Part shown: positions 34,691-46,318 of the stretch, one piece after another
How the letters are laid out: the number at the start of each line of letters is the position of its first letter
Position numbering within the stretch: the first letter of the stretch is position 1
Source of the DNA: Xenopus tropicalis
Taxonomy: Eukaryota > Chordata > Amphibia > Anura > Pipidae
DNA: 64,000 nucleotides
NCBI RefSeq assembly: GCF_000004195.4
Contig: NC_030679.2
Span: forward strand, 14,936,712-15,000,711
Direction of reading: 5' to 3'
Notes under the pieces: model-generated
Seen by the model: the letters and a program-made list of their open reading frames with translations, nothing else
Databases searched by the model: none
What the model was told of the DNA's origin: nothing
Position numbers and translations under genes: made by a program

Positions 34691-35274
34691 GCAGAAAGAA
34701 GGAGTGTGATTCGCAGATGTGACCTGGGCGGATCAGGGTGGGTTGGGGCAGGTAACAGACATGGGTAGGGGTGGAGCAAGTAGTTTGACATCTATGTAGA
34801 ACTCAAACAATTCTATGAAAATAAGTCAGCAAGCATACATTTCATGGCACAGCTTTTTTGAAATCTTTTTTTTTTTTTATATAACTCTAATTCTGCCCTT
34901 ATGTTGAATCACTGGTATTTATAACAACACCATAAAAAACAGGCACTTTTACTTGGGTTGCTTGTAATTGGTATGGTTGCCAAATGCAGTTTTAATTTCC
35001 ATATATATTTGTTTTTAAACAGCAGGGTAATGGGATTTTTCGAACATTTGGAGTAATGCCTAATTTTCTTGCCGGGGCTAATATAATTGTATTACTTATG
35101 AACAGCTTTTTATGTTCTTTCAAATTCCTGTTACAAAAAGAAGATGTTTGTAAATGTTTTCTGTGTAAGCTCTGGAGAGATAGCTTGTTGTCACCAGCTG
35201 CCATTTTCAGTACAATTCTCAGGGATGTGCTCATATTATGGGAGTTGGTGGGAACAGGCAGTAACCAGTTTAAA
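34691..35274. other. No gene seen; T-run
   Basis: A T-run lies at about 34867-34879. No recognisable feature otherwise. Confidence 0.4.
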
Positions 35275-35545
35275 GGTGGCCATACACAGGCGATTCTAGC
35301 TGCCGATATTAGTCCTTTAGACCAATTCCTCAGCTTATCTGCCCATGTATGGGCACTAACGACGGGCCTGCCGAAGGAATCTGGCCTGAAATCGGGCACA
35401 GCTCGATCGAGCAGGTTTGATTTTTCCATCGGATCAGGGACTGCATTGGCTTGTTGATGCGGTTCTGAAACGACAACTCCTATACCCGCCGTTCTAATTG
35501 TATCAATATCGATATTGGGAAAGATCTGCTTGCTTGGCAACTTTG
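35275..35545 (+). mobile_element. Truncated GG-CCATACAC TTAA-type element
   Basis: Starts GGTGGCCATACACAGGCGAT after TTTAAA, then AGCTGCCGATATTAG, and later CAATATCGATATTGG and GATCTGCTTGCTTGGCAAC. These segments match in order the family seen at 45506 and 46319. The second terminal repeat, expected as GTGTATGG..CCTTAA, is missing, so it is truncated near 35545. Confidence 0.7.
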
Positions 35546-35580
35546 CAACCTCGCCCTGGCCATTGCTCCTTGCTTGATCA

Positions 35581-35853
35581 TTAAGCTGTTGGCCATGATC
35601 TTGTCATGATTACCTTTGCCTGAGATTCCATCTGGTTCCTAGTCGCTGAGTCTCCTGCCCTTCCTAGCCCTGTTCTAGCAATTTCTTGGTCTTGAACTTC
35701 AGCCTGTTCCATGACTTTGTTGACTGCTGCCTGGCCCAACCTTTGGCCTGCATATTTATTTTTGCTTTCCTTTTGTACCTGAAGCTGTCTTGTTTTTGCC
35801 TTAATTAAATCTTTATATTCACTTATTATGGATTCCCCTCTCGGTTCTGCCAT
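35581..35853 (-). CDS. Hypothetical 90-aa open frame, doubtful
   Basis: A hydrophilic, charged frame beginning MAEPRGESIISEYKDLIKAK, with a good start context (A at -3, G at +4) and an in-frame TAA directly before the ATG. No signal peptide, membrane segment or known domain is visible. The residues at about 10-50 could form an amphipathic helix. The strand is purine-rich, which alone yields Lys/Glu/Arg-rich translations. GCAAAG followed by GTAATC near the end could serve as a splice donor, but no partner exon is evident. It could be a decayed gag-like piece of an LTR element. I do not recognise it and consider chance likely. Confidence 0.2.
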   Translation of the reverse strand: MAEPRGESIISEYKDLIKAKTRQLQVQKESKNKYAGQRLGQAAVNKVMEQAEVQDQEIARTGLGRAGDSATRNQMESQAKVIMTRSWPTA

Positions 35854-38510
35854 TTATGGGTATACACCAGGTTACCCAGTATATAGGCTACCATCTGCTT
35901 GCTGAATCGCTGGCCTACATATTTGTGGAACTATGGTTGAATCGCTCGCTGATCTGTAAGTTTGTTATGAGCTAAGGGCGACTGACCAATGTTTGGACTT
36001 CCAAGGGAGTCTGCAACTGGAAGAGTCTGAGAACCATAAAAATAATGACAAATATGAGGATGGGAGGGAACAACTTTTGGAATGAGGCCATGCAATGTAT
36101 TTTTCAGAACACTGGGTCAGTCACCAGCAGAACTTTTTTAGTTGTTCGAATTGACATCAGTTTAGCCCCTTCCCACCTGTATATAAACACCAGTTTCATT
36201 TACCATAATTAAAACATAGCATTTGCTTTATTAAACACACGTTACTATTCTGGCACCCACTCAGCATCACATCCAAGAATTAATTACAAATGGCGTTTAT
36301 ATGTTAATGTCACTGGACAGCTTCTATATTTAATTTACTATTAGTGTTCAACACAAGAGGCATTTTATAGGTTTAACCATGTTTTTATGTACCAATTTAC
36401 AAGATAAGCCTAAATACAATTAATTAGTGCCATTATTAAATATGGGACTCGTATGGCCCCATTGTTCATTACCCAAACATAAAATTGCATGGTAGAGGTG
36501 CATTTTTCAGCAAATACTTGGCATATTAATATTCAGTGCAAGCTGTTTCCCTTTATATATTAATAATTATAATGCAATTTATGCCGCAATTTAATGTAAT
36601 GAAACAAGTACACAGCTAATGTAGATGCTCTGCTATTCCACTCTCCTTGAATTAAACTTTAATATGCTTGTTCCTGGCCAAGTGAAAAATTGCTGCAGAA
36701 AAAAACTAAATCCTTGATATTTCTTAAAGGGTCACTGCATGTTTATATATACCTTCAGAATTGAGATCATTACAGGGACTGCCCCAGGGTTGTTTTATGG
36801 TATGTCTCTGTTAAGGGTATAAAAAAAAAAAAAACAAGGAGCAATTCCTGCTATGGAGAGTGCCATTTATTCAGCTGAAGACACGCCCAGTGACATCAGA
36901 CCACACCCATGCTTTGCTAGGTCACGCCTTCTTCTTCCTTATTAAAGGAGGAATGGGAGGGCTGTTGGAAGTGAAATAGAAGGTTTAACCAGCCAGCCTG
37001 CCTGAGAGGCAATGGCAACTTAAAATGAAAATATAACCCCTTTTTAGGAACAAGTTTATTCGTTATAGAGTTCAGTTCTGTTTCATTCAGACACTAGGTT
37101 TAGATGGTGTTGCTATTATTTTGGTGTCCTGGCTGTTGTATCCCTCCAAAATTCCCAAAAGCCTTGCACTACAAATAGGTAGACTTTTATATAACAGTAT
37201 GCATGGCTGCTCCCTTTTAGCACCTCTCCGCACATATGTCCATCCCATCAGCCTACAAGCATTTCTGGTGTCACAGGAATCTCAGAGATACATATACCTT
37301 CAGTGTTGGAATGCTTGCTATGCCGCCCTGTTGGCTTGTATACGGTTATCATCCTGTTGGCAAGGCTTTGGAAGTAGCATGTCTTCTCAGAAGTCTGCGT
37401 TACACTGCACGGCAGATGCCCGGTGCAAACAGTCTTCTTTCTAATCTTTCACTGCTCCTTCAAAGCTCACCTCTGCGGAGTATCTTGTTAGTTATCGGTT
37501 TCAGTCTCATGCTAACCTTAAATGCCGCCAGCTGTACAGCTGATCTGCCCATATGCACTTGCTGAGGCTTTGAATCATCTTTGATTTATTTATAAAGTGT
37601 TTTATGTGCACTTGGGTGATCTAGAATTGTATAACAGAGCAATGATACCAGCCTCCTTGCCCCCACTCTTATGCACCAAACTCACTTTGTCTATCAACAT
37701 GACGCAGTATGATATACCCCATATGTGCCTTATAATGGCTAATATACATAACTAAATCAGATTTAATACATGTACGCTCCGCAGATTGTTAAAGTGCATG
37801 TGCCAAAATGAAAGAAGATGCACCGTTGAGAATTCTGCCGGTGTTGTTACAGCCATCTTGCTGTTATCTAGCATAGGAAGACTTTTGTGAAACTCTTCAG
37901 CTAAATATTAGGAGGGCAGACAGGTTTTTAGGTGTTTGATGATCCTGGGAGCAAAGAGGAAGGAGCCATATATACATAGAGCAGGTAGGGTTTTCATTGG
38001 GGGATCATTTTGCATTAATTTGGCCTATGGCCCTGTGGAGCTGAGAAAATTGTTTATTAAGCTTTGTTAGTTTAATGATCTGTACTTATTCCCTGTAATA
38101 TGTGTTTCTACTGGGAAAATAGTCCATACACTTATCTGTGACCTGATGTTTTTGGTTTCTTCACAAAAAATATCCAATTAAACACATGGTTGGTATTTTC
38201 AAAAATGGCAACATCACCAATTCTGTCACCAAGCAGTAGACTGAACTGAAGGTTCTATTGATTAGAACCAAGTACATCCTTCCTGTGAAGAACCATCCAT
38301 TGGACTTATATTATTATCTTTAACGATTCATGATCATTATCATACCATTCAAATGAAACTGATGTAAGTAGAACTTTTTCCTTCCCGAATAGGAAAAAGA
38401 GAACATTTGAATGTTGCAGAGCCCTCTACTTCTATTCATAAGTATCTGGGATCATACTAAATCACCCCTAATATTTTGTCTACAAGCTGTATAGTTTACT
38501 ATTTATTTAA
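35854..38510. other. No gene; candidate conserved non-coding DNA at 36220-36680
   Basis: The 36220-36680 part is AT-rich, free of recognisable repeats and dense in homeodomain-like words (GAATTAATTAC, CAATTAATTAGTG, TTAATAATTATAATGC) and CATATTAATATTCAG. This is typical of developmental enhancers, by appearance only. An A-run lies at about 36821-36834. Overlapping open frames at 37121-37565 have no domain. Confidence 0.35.
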
Positions 38511-39011
38511 AGGGATTCTGTCATGATTTTTATGGTGTACTCTTTATTTCTATATTACACTGGTTACATAGCAAATAATTCACTACACTTTAGAACTACT
38601 TTAAAATAACCTATTGCTTCATCTAATCCCACGTAACTGGAGGAGTCCCAAGCTGGACTTGATTGTTTACTGTAGGCTGCTATTCCCTTATTTACCACTT
38701 TTAGCAATACAGGTGTCAGGGAGCTGCTATCTTGCTCCCTTCCCATTGTTCTGCTGATCGGCTGCTGGGGAAGAAAGGAAAGGGGGTGATATCACTCCAA
38801 CTTGCAGCTCAGCAGTAAAGTGTGAGTGAAGTTTATCAGAGCACAAGTCACATGGCTGTGGCACCCTGGGAAGTAAAGAATATGGCTAGCCCTGCGTGAA
38901 AGATCATAATGATTTTCTTTTGAAAAACTGATTTAAATGCAGGATTCTGCTTAAAAAGTTCAATTAACTGATGCATTTCAAAAAAAAAATTCCCCCATTA
39001 ACAGTATTCCT
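38511..39011. mobile_element. TTAA-flanked short element, about 501 bp
   Basis: TTAA at 38507-38510 and 39012-39015 flanks AGGGATTCTGTCATGAT on the left and the complement AGGAATACTGTTAAT on the right. These ends pair imperfectly (AGG.AT.CTGT). There is no transposase frame. TTAA duplication with AGG ends fits the T2/Kolobok-like or piggyBac-like short elements of Xenopus. Confidence 0.75.
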
Positions 39012-40205
39012 TTAAGGGAAAACAAACAAAACCTTCTCACAAAGACAGTATATTTTCCTCTCAACTATAGTCTGTATATCTTATTTTTACTGAGGTTCTC
39101 GGCAGAAATATCGTTAGTGGTTTCATTTTATGTTTTAATTATTGTGATTAACATTATCCGTACGTTCGCGTAGAATAATGACTAAATGAAATTATTTCTC
39201 TTAACTTTTCCTTCTTCTTTGGGTAATTTAGGGCATGTCTAGTAATTCAAAACGAGTTGTCAACAAAAGACCTTCTGCACTCTACAGAGATGTCAAATGT
39301 ATTGTAGGGTTTTTTTTTTGAAACCAGAGATATGGATTTTATATCTGCTTATGGATTAACATTCCTAATGGAGACACAGTGTTGCCCATATATAAATCGC
39401 TGGCCTACATATAACACTTGTCTTAAATTTCTATATTAATCCCTTGAATGGAATAGATCTTATGGAGCTAAGTAGGGGAAATATAAGCTAGTAATCCCCG
39501 AATCGAGGAAAAAAGTCTCATTATCCTGATGAGTCAGTGTGATGATTAAATGTATAGAGTGTGCTACAATATCTTGTGTGTCGGGATCTCCTCAATGTCA
39601 GAAGTGAGGTTTGGCTGGACTCTGCGTGAACTTTTTAAGTAGGGTATGTTAGATACACTAAACTTCAACTGCGCTTGCAGGTTTAACTACATGAAAGCGG
39701 TATTAGGACAGCATCATGATGGCCGGAGATTGGCAGCCAAGTCTGAAGTCATAATGTTTCTGCAGTAATAGTCAGCTGTTCTGAGATTTTGGCAGAGGGG
39801 ATGTTGAGTTGAGGCATGTTGTGCTTCTGCCAGTAGTCCCATATCGGCTTGGCATGCCTCACATTTCTATTCTGGAATCTGTAGACAAGTCACCCTGTTC
39901 TATGTAGAGATAGCCTTCTGTAACGGTTCCAGTTGTGAGCTTTGTGACATCATTCTTCCCATTTTGTGTTTGATGAACAATAAAGAGGAAGATAAAAGAA
40001 AACTTGTACTTTTGACCAGGTGATCAAACTGGAATGTCTAGTGGCTGGCCAAGTCAGGGTGATCCAAATGTTTAGGCTTAAAGACATACTGTCATGGGAA
40101 AACAGGTCTTATTCAAAACACATCATTGAAATCGATTTGAAACCTGGACAGGCAGTTCTAAACCAGACAGCCTGGTTCAAAGTTAGACAGGTGGCAACCC
40201 TATTT
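39012..40205. other. No gene; fragment of TGCCACC-end family
   Basis: Mostly unique-looking. The last part, about 40140-40202, holds AACCTGGACAGGCAG and GTTAGACAGGTGGCAACCC. This is the right terminus of the family whose complete copy lies at 5536-5783. Confidence 0.5.
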
Positions 40206-40221
40206 CCACTACAAGACAGTA

Positions 40222-40850
40222 GGGCTGATTCACTAAAGTGCGTTAATTTTTATCTTTTTTGCGTTAAAATTGACGCAAAAATTAACGCGCGATCCGCTAC
40301 AGTATTACCGCTTGCATTAAGTCGCATATCGCATGCGTTAAATTTCGCACTACCGCATGCGTTAATTTGTGCGCCAAAATAACACTAACACATGATTCAC
40401 AAACACTAAATATCATATTTGTCTGTGCGAAAAATAACACCTACTTGAGGCAGGCGGTAATTATAGAAATGTACAGTTAATGAGCTTTTGGCAATAAAAT
40501 ATTTTGCAGTGTTATTAAGTATGTGTTGGCCCTAGAGTGATGCAGCCGCCAGTTTGCAGGGAAATGGGCAATTTTAGTACAGTAATTTTCCGAAAGTAAT
40601 GGCATGTATGGCTAAAATGGTGTGCGTTTTTTCGCATGCGGCAAATAATTGTATGCGGTGCGTTGATTAGCGCTCGTTCCGTCAAATACTGCACTTTGCA
40701 ACTAAAATAACGCAATCAGCATTGCACGTAAATTAACGCAAGTATGCTTTTAGTGAATCTTGCGTTAAGACACGAAAAATTAGACGCGATAACATTTTTA
40801 ACGCATGCTATAAATAACGCACATTTTAACGCACTTTAGTGAATCGCCCC
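40222..40850. mobile_element. Palindromic element with GATTCACTAAAGTGCG ends
   Basis: The left end GGGCTGATTCACTAAAGTGC is mirrored by GCACTTTAGTGAATCGCCCC at the right, with TA outside both. CpG-rich words (GCGTTAA, CGCATGCG) are distributed through both arms, so the 629-bp element can fold back over much of its length. The truncated relative at 52492-52772 shares GCATCAC and AAACTGG-type internal sequence. There is no transposase frame. The 120-codon frame at 40020-40382 crosses its boundary and is not credible. Confidence 0.85.
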
Positions 40851-40852
40851 TA

Positions 40853-42772
40853 GCAGTTATAGTCTTGGCTGTCCTATGGCTATAAGTTTCTCTACCTAGC
40901 TCAGCTGATATCTGAACTAGCCCAATGCAAAGCCTTTTTCTTTGTATTTCTAGACTGTATCCAGAATGTATGTATCTCTATTATGTAAAAATGTAAAATG
41001 TATGTATCTCTAGAATGTATCTCTAGCCTAGTGCTATCCAAAGCAACACGTTTTTCCACCTGGCCCAATCATCATCTAAACAGCTGTCCATCATGGATGT
41101 GATCTTTATGCATCCTTACATGGACCAATAGGCTGCTGACTTGGTCAGTGTAATTATGGCCACACTGCTTGGTGCTGTTGAAGCTATTGCATCAAAATGG
41201 ATGTCATTACATATAAACCGCATGCCTAATACATTGTGCAAAGGTTGAAATAAATAAATACTTTCTGTAGAGCGTCCTCTTTTGTTTTGCACTTGCTTGA
41301 ATAGGTCCTAGGAGGAAAAAAAATATATAGTGTAATACAGCAAACAAACTGCACTATAACACCCTATGTCGTGTCTTTGACAATGACATTAATTAGTGAC
41401 CACCAAAATCCGTAACATACAGATAAAGTTCAAATTAAGTGTAACTCTGGGTGCAAGTTGTGTCCATCATTTGGTGGGTTGTGTTAACTTCATTTATAAA
41501 TTGCTTCAAGGTTACACAGAGCTTTACAATTTTGCAATATACACAATTATACACAGGGAGGACAAGTGTTACAATAAATAATTAAGTGCCATGTGGTATA
41601 CGACACAGTAGGAAGGAGGTCCCTGCCCTGTAGAGCTTACAATCTAAGTAAATGAATTATATCAGTGCCTATTCTCCATTGCACTTGTAGGCATGTTTGT
41701 AAATGACCCTACAGTGACCTAATGATATGGTGGTGCCAATGAATATAAATACAGATACATCTGCCTGCCTGGACAGTATTACCCATAATAATTTGTCTAA
41801 GACAAAGTGAAGGATATACCTTTGCCCAAATAATGCATTTTTACCTCGGAGAAGCGAATCGGGTTATCCTGAAAGGTTGACGTTAAATGATTGCTGACAA
41901 TCTGATTGTATTGTAAAAATTTGAGATGTAAAGGCAGGATCTATGAAACATCTATGAAATAGTTACAGTTAGAGATTATGCTAGGAGCAAGTTGGTTGCC
42001 AAGCAACCACTTTATAATGGTTGAATGGTTAAATTTATAAAAGATATAGGAAAAGGGGTTGGCAGGTAAATCAATGTTTTATTGTTGGGAAAAAAAAGTT
42101 TCTAGCCATGAGGTGCTGATTTATAGCTGAACAGAAATATAATATGATGGCAATAAAGGAAAGATAATCGTAATGTGTCCCTTTCATTTCCACCACCATT
42201 CAGCTGGATTTCTCAGATCTACAGCAGAAAAGGCCATTCTGATACAGTTATCATATCCCTGGAGGAGTCAATCTTTTATATGTAATGTATGTGTGGTTGC
42301 CCATGGGTGTGGTTATTCTTATAAAAGTACAATTTTAGTGAACTTACATTAGGAAGACTCGGTGTCTCATCTGTCCGTAATCTTTTTGTCAACTGTAAAA
42401 ATACTTTGTGGAAGCAGATATCGATCCAAATGTTGTTTATTCCATACCCCCCTCCATGTCTTGTCTTTATTCTCCAGGCAAACTGTTACTTACAGGTATA
42501 AAGTCACAGGTCCTGCCTTCCCAGGGGGGATTATAATATAAAGCAGCTGTCAGCAGAGAATAGGAAATGTAGGGGAATTGATCAGGTTTGAGCTTATTTC
42601 TTGTGGGTTTATTTGCCATAAATGATACTCTAGATGCTTTCCGATTCCTCCTGTTCTGTGAAATATGTGCCGCAAATAGAAGGGCCATGGAGTATCTGAG
42701 TCCAGACTGATCTGGCACTGATTGGCAAGTAATATAAGATTGATGGCAGGCAGAGGAGGCAGAAGAGCACTC
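40853..42772. other. No gene seen apart from one repeat
   Basis: Holds the dispersed repeat at 41480-41650 and otherwise no recognisable element. Short duplicated words AATGTATGTATCTCTA occur at 40967-41020. Confidence 0.45.
41480..41650. repeat. Second copy of GAGCTTACAATCTA repeat
   Basis: Contains TTCATTTATAAATTGCTTCA, AGAGCTTTACAATTTTGCAA, CCCTGCCCTGTAGAGCTTAC and AATCTAAG. It matches in order the copy at 7345-7510. Confidence 0.6.
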
Positions 42773-42776
42773 TTAA

Positions 42777-43767
42777 GGTGGCCATACACGTGGCGATCTG
42801 ACGATGTTTCGTACGACCATCGGTCGCACGAAACATTGTAAGATCCGCCACACACCATTCAGGGCTGAATCGGCAGGTAAGGAGGTAGAAACCTCCTTCT
42901 GCCGATTCAGCTCTGAAGGGAGAATTTTGGTCAGGCGCCTTCTATGGCGCCCGATCAAAATTTTCAAACTGGTCCGATCGGCGAGTCGTCCGATATCAGC
43001 AGCTTCCTGCGATATCGGTCGACTCGCCGACATGCCATACACGTTTGCGAAAATATCGCCATACGCTCCTCCTACCTCTGCCTGCACCTGAATGAATGAA
43101 ATATGCTCGGGTGCAGGCACATGTGGCTGATATCCGCCGAAGATACAAAGGGGCTGATTTACTAAGACACGAATTCGAATCCGAATTGGAAAAATTCCGT
43201 TTGGAAAACGAACATTTTGCGACTTTTTCTTATTTTTTTTTGCGATTTTTTCGGCGCCTTTACGACGATTCGCTCGTATCTTGTCGCAACTTTTTCGTAT
43301 TGAGCGCTCGTAAGCGGCGGGCGAAACTTTCAGACTTAGCATGATTTTGGAAGCCTCCCATAGGATTCAATGGCACCCTGCAGTTCCAACCTGGCCCAAG
43401 AAAAGTCACCATACTGAAGCTTGAATGAATCCAAACGCTACGAAAAAATCGCAACATTTTGCGCAACTTTCGGAATGGCTACGAAAAAGGCACAACTTTT
43501 CACGCAAGTTTTAACCCTATGAAAAAATCGCTAGATTTTGCGCAACATTCGGAATGGCAACGAGAAATTTTCCGAAAAATCGCCAAATACCGATCATTAC
43601 GAAAAAAACGCAATCGGACACATTCGGCCCGTTCGTGGGTAAGTAAATGTGCCACAAAGTCTCGCGTTTTTTGACGGATATCGGCTACATGTGCCTGCAC
43701 CCGAGCATATTTAATTCATTCTAGCGTAGCGGGGCATATTCGAGAATACGCCCATGTGGCATTAGCC
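42777..43767. mobile_element. Composite of nested palindromic TTAA-type elements
   Basis: TTAA at 42773-42776 is followed by GGTGGCCATACACGTGGCGA, the left end of the CCATACACG family. Dense hairpins follow, for example CTGAATCGGCAGGTAAGGAG against CTCCTTCTGCCGATTCAG, and CGGCGAGTCG against CGACTCGCCG. Near 43030 the sequence passes into a second family. Its arms (CATATGCTCGGGTGCAGGCA-type words at 43092-43139 and the inverse at 43675-43722) flank a third element at about 43152-43665. The composite ends at GGCATTAGCC, 43767. There is no coding sequence; the CpG-rich open frames here, up to 189 codons, are by-products. Confidence 0.7.
43152..43665. mobile_element. Nested element with GATTTACTAAGACACGAA end
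   Basis: The left end GGGGCTGATTTACTAAGACA pairs imperfectly with the inverse of GGGTAAGTAAATGTGCCAC. CAAAG occurs just outside both ends. The interior holds repeated CGAAAAAATCGC words and their inverses. It splits the arms of the element around it, so it inserted later. Confidence 0.55.
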
Positions 43768-44119
43768 TTATATCACAGAGGGGGAGTCTGTGGATAGTTT
43801 GCTCCACTGCTCACAAACAAAATAGGCCCTGGCCACAGTGCACAGACATGTTGTCCAGGTGCATGGGAGGAGCCAGACTTGAACCATATGTGCTGGGGGG
43901 GGGGGGGGGGCAGGAGACTGACACCCTGCCTGGTGCTGATGCTCCTGTCCAGCAGCCCTTTGCATTGTCTCTTATAATATAAATCCACATTTTCTGGGGC
44001 TTAAGAAATACATTCATTTCTACTTAATAATCAGCATTGTAAAACATTATGTAGCAAAAAGGAACAAAACGGTGAAATTGAAATGTAGAATGTCAGTGAG
44101 CAGCTGCCTATCAGTGGAG
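43768..44119. other. No gene seen; G16 tract
   Basis: A run of 16 G lies at 43895-43910. Three overlapping minus-strand frames across it are low-complexity artefacts. Confidence 0.5.
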
Positions 44120-44821
44120 CAATGATTTGTAAGGAAAGATTAGCCAGGCTTGGCCTGTATAGCTTAAGCAAAAGACAACTAATCGCAGATCTCTTAGAGG
44201 CACAGAAGGATTCTGAACCTGGTTGAGCATCGTGTGATAGTAACAATTGGGTCTCCTAATCCGTCGGGAACAGTACAAATAGAGATGGGGAGAGCGCCCA
44301 TGTTACAGGTGCAGTCATTCGGTTGGACTTATATAGAAAACAGATGTTAAAGGGCAAGTAAACACTGAAATAAGATGTTGCCTAAGATATATATACATAT
44401 TTTATATATATACTGTATACTGTATAGGGGATTATAGGCAGTTGGGGGATGTTCTTTTTTCCCATAAAAACAATCAGCGCACCAGAGGTCACCCCTATAG
44501 ATTAGAGGAACAGAGCTTCCATTTGAAGCAGCGTAGGTGGTTTTTCACGGTGAGGGCAGTGAGGCTGTGGAATGCCCTTCCTAGTGATGTGGTAATGGCA
44601 GACTCTGTTAATGCCTTTAAGAGGGGCCTGGATGAGTTTTTGAACAAGCAGAATATCCAAGGCTATTGTGATACTAATATCTACAGTTAGTATTACTGGT
44701 TGTATATATATAGTTTATGTATGTGAGTGTATAGATTGGTTAGTATAGGTTGTGTGCTGGGTTTACTCGGATGGGTTGAACTTGATGGACAATGGTCTTT
44801 TTTCAACCCTATGTAACTATG

Positions 44822-44827
<6 letters not shown>
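44120..44827 (+). pseudogene. Decayed LINE 3' region (reverse-transcriptase tail and 3' end)
   Basis: The first part reads CKERLARLGLYSLSKRQL before a stop. A second frame at 44442-44690 reads FFTVRAVRLWNALPSDVVMA followed by DSVNAFKRGLDEFLNK, the C-terminal motif of CR1/L2-like LINE ORF2 proteins (LWN.LP..VV.A.S.N.FK..LD). The two parts are in different frames, separated by a stop and by sequence that includes TTAAAGGGCAAGTAAACACT. The 3' untranslated part contains GGGTTGAACTTGATGGAC and ends in a doubled ATGTAACT, like the short tandem tails of CR1/L2 LINEs. It cannot make protein. The clade is tentative. Confidence 0.75.
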
Positions 44828-44857
<30 letters not shown>

Positions 44858-45505
44858 TATACATACAACTAGGGTTGTTTTTTTTTTTTTTAACAAATGA
44901 AATAATGAAGTCGCTGTCTAACCGACTAGGTGAACTACCCATTTCCCTTTAAGTTGGTGTGTAAATTATATTTAACACATATCACATGTACACATCATCT
45001 GATATAGATCCTTCACAATTGTTGCGGTTAAACTGTCACTTTGGCTGATTTAAAGCTTAAATGCAGAGATCTGATATCCTCTTACCACTGGAATTGCACG
45101 GCTGCTACATGTGAAAACTGCACTGATGAGAAGAAGATGCAGCGTCCTCGTAGGCCCATACATCTTTGAATAGACTGACCTACTTACCAAGGATGCAGTC
45201 CGGCTAAAATCCCAAACTATATATCTCACAACAAAGATCTGACTTCGACAGTCATAGCACAGGGAATGGCCCTGGCATGGATAAAGTTTTGGAGAAATTA
45301 TCCGCTGAAGAAGCTAAAGGGGAAAGAAACTCAGTGTAACAAGTAACATCCAAAGAATACATTACTAGAAGCTTTGATTATGATAGGTTTTGAATTTCTT
45401 TAGTTTGTAATTTGTTATTTATCTGGTTGCTATGGTCCCTACTTACCTTAGTAACCAGAAAGCTGACAAATAAGTAGGGAGGGTCCCAATAAAATATCAA
45501 CTAAA
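44828..45505. other. No gene seen; TA run and T-run
   Basis: A TA microsatellite directly follows the LINE tail (44828-44856), and a T-run lies at 44877-44891. GTTGCTATGGTCCCTACTTA with its near-inverse TAGTAACCAGAA near 45426-45465 suggests a small dispersed repeat. Confidence 0.45.
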
Positions 45506-45988
45506 GGTCCCCATACACGAGGCGATTTCACTCGTTGTGCGACGAACGATTATATCGACAAACGATCATATGACGATCGGGTTTCCAATAGATATGCCAT
45601 CCATGGGCAACGATAATTTGCAAAAGATTTCATCGTATCATTATCGTACAATACGTACGATCGTACATCTACGTATGATCCAATGTCGTGGCGGAAGCAG
45701 TATTTATTTATTTATGTTCGTTGACTTCGGCTGCTGGCAATCATGACATGTGCAGAGAACAATCGTTCGAAGACAAATGTCTGACACTCACACCAACTGG
45801 CAGATTTTATCGTTAAACGACTAAAATTTTTAAACCTGGCCGATCGATTTTGGGGACGATAATGTCGGGTCGATTAGTGGGCCGACGATCGTTCGCACAC
45901 CATCAACTATACGATAACTTAACGATAGTATCGGATCGTTCGGGAATCGGTCGTTTGACAGTAAAAAATCGGCCCGTGTATGCGGGCC
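45506..45988. mobile_element. CCATACACG-family TTAA-type element, both ends present
   Basis: The left end GGTCCCCATACACGAGGCGA, preceded by CTAAA, is mirrored by CGGCCCGTGTATGCGGGCC followed by TTAA at 45989-45992. The interior is rich in CGAT/ATCG words (AACGATCATATGACGATCGG, ATCGATTTTGGGGACGAT), giving many short hairpins. There is no transposase frame. Confidence 0.8.
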
Positions 45989-46318
45989 TTAAGAGGTGCA
46001 CCTACTTGGGTAAATATGCCTGATGCCCTGCTCATAACCACTCGCTCACCCCTGGCGCCAACTTGGTCCCTTATGCATGGTCGTTTCTTTACCTTGCTTC
46101 CCCTTTAACTATGCCAGCCCACATAAATATGTTGCCTATATCTAGTTCTTTCTCTGATATTCTAGTATGCTTTTGTTCCGGAAAGCCCCATTTTAGCCAC
46201 TACAGCAGCCCTACATTTCAGGAGTATAGAGACTGGGGCCTAGAAATCTGGGCTTTACCTAGGAAAAGGAAATTACATCTACAGGATTTTGGGGGCTCAA
46301 CATGGTGTAGACAGTTTA

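Noticed and set aside
40020..40382. 120-codon plus-strand frame
   Set aside because: It crosses the boundary between a repeat fragment and a palindromic element at 40222, so it cannot be an ancestral coding unit.
42773..43342. 189-codon minus-strand frame
   Set aside because: It lies within CpG-rich palindromic short elements whose low stop-codon density produces long frames on both strands; no domain is visible.
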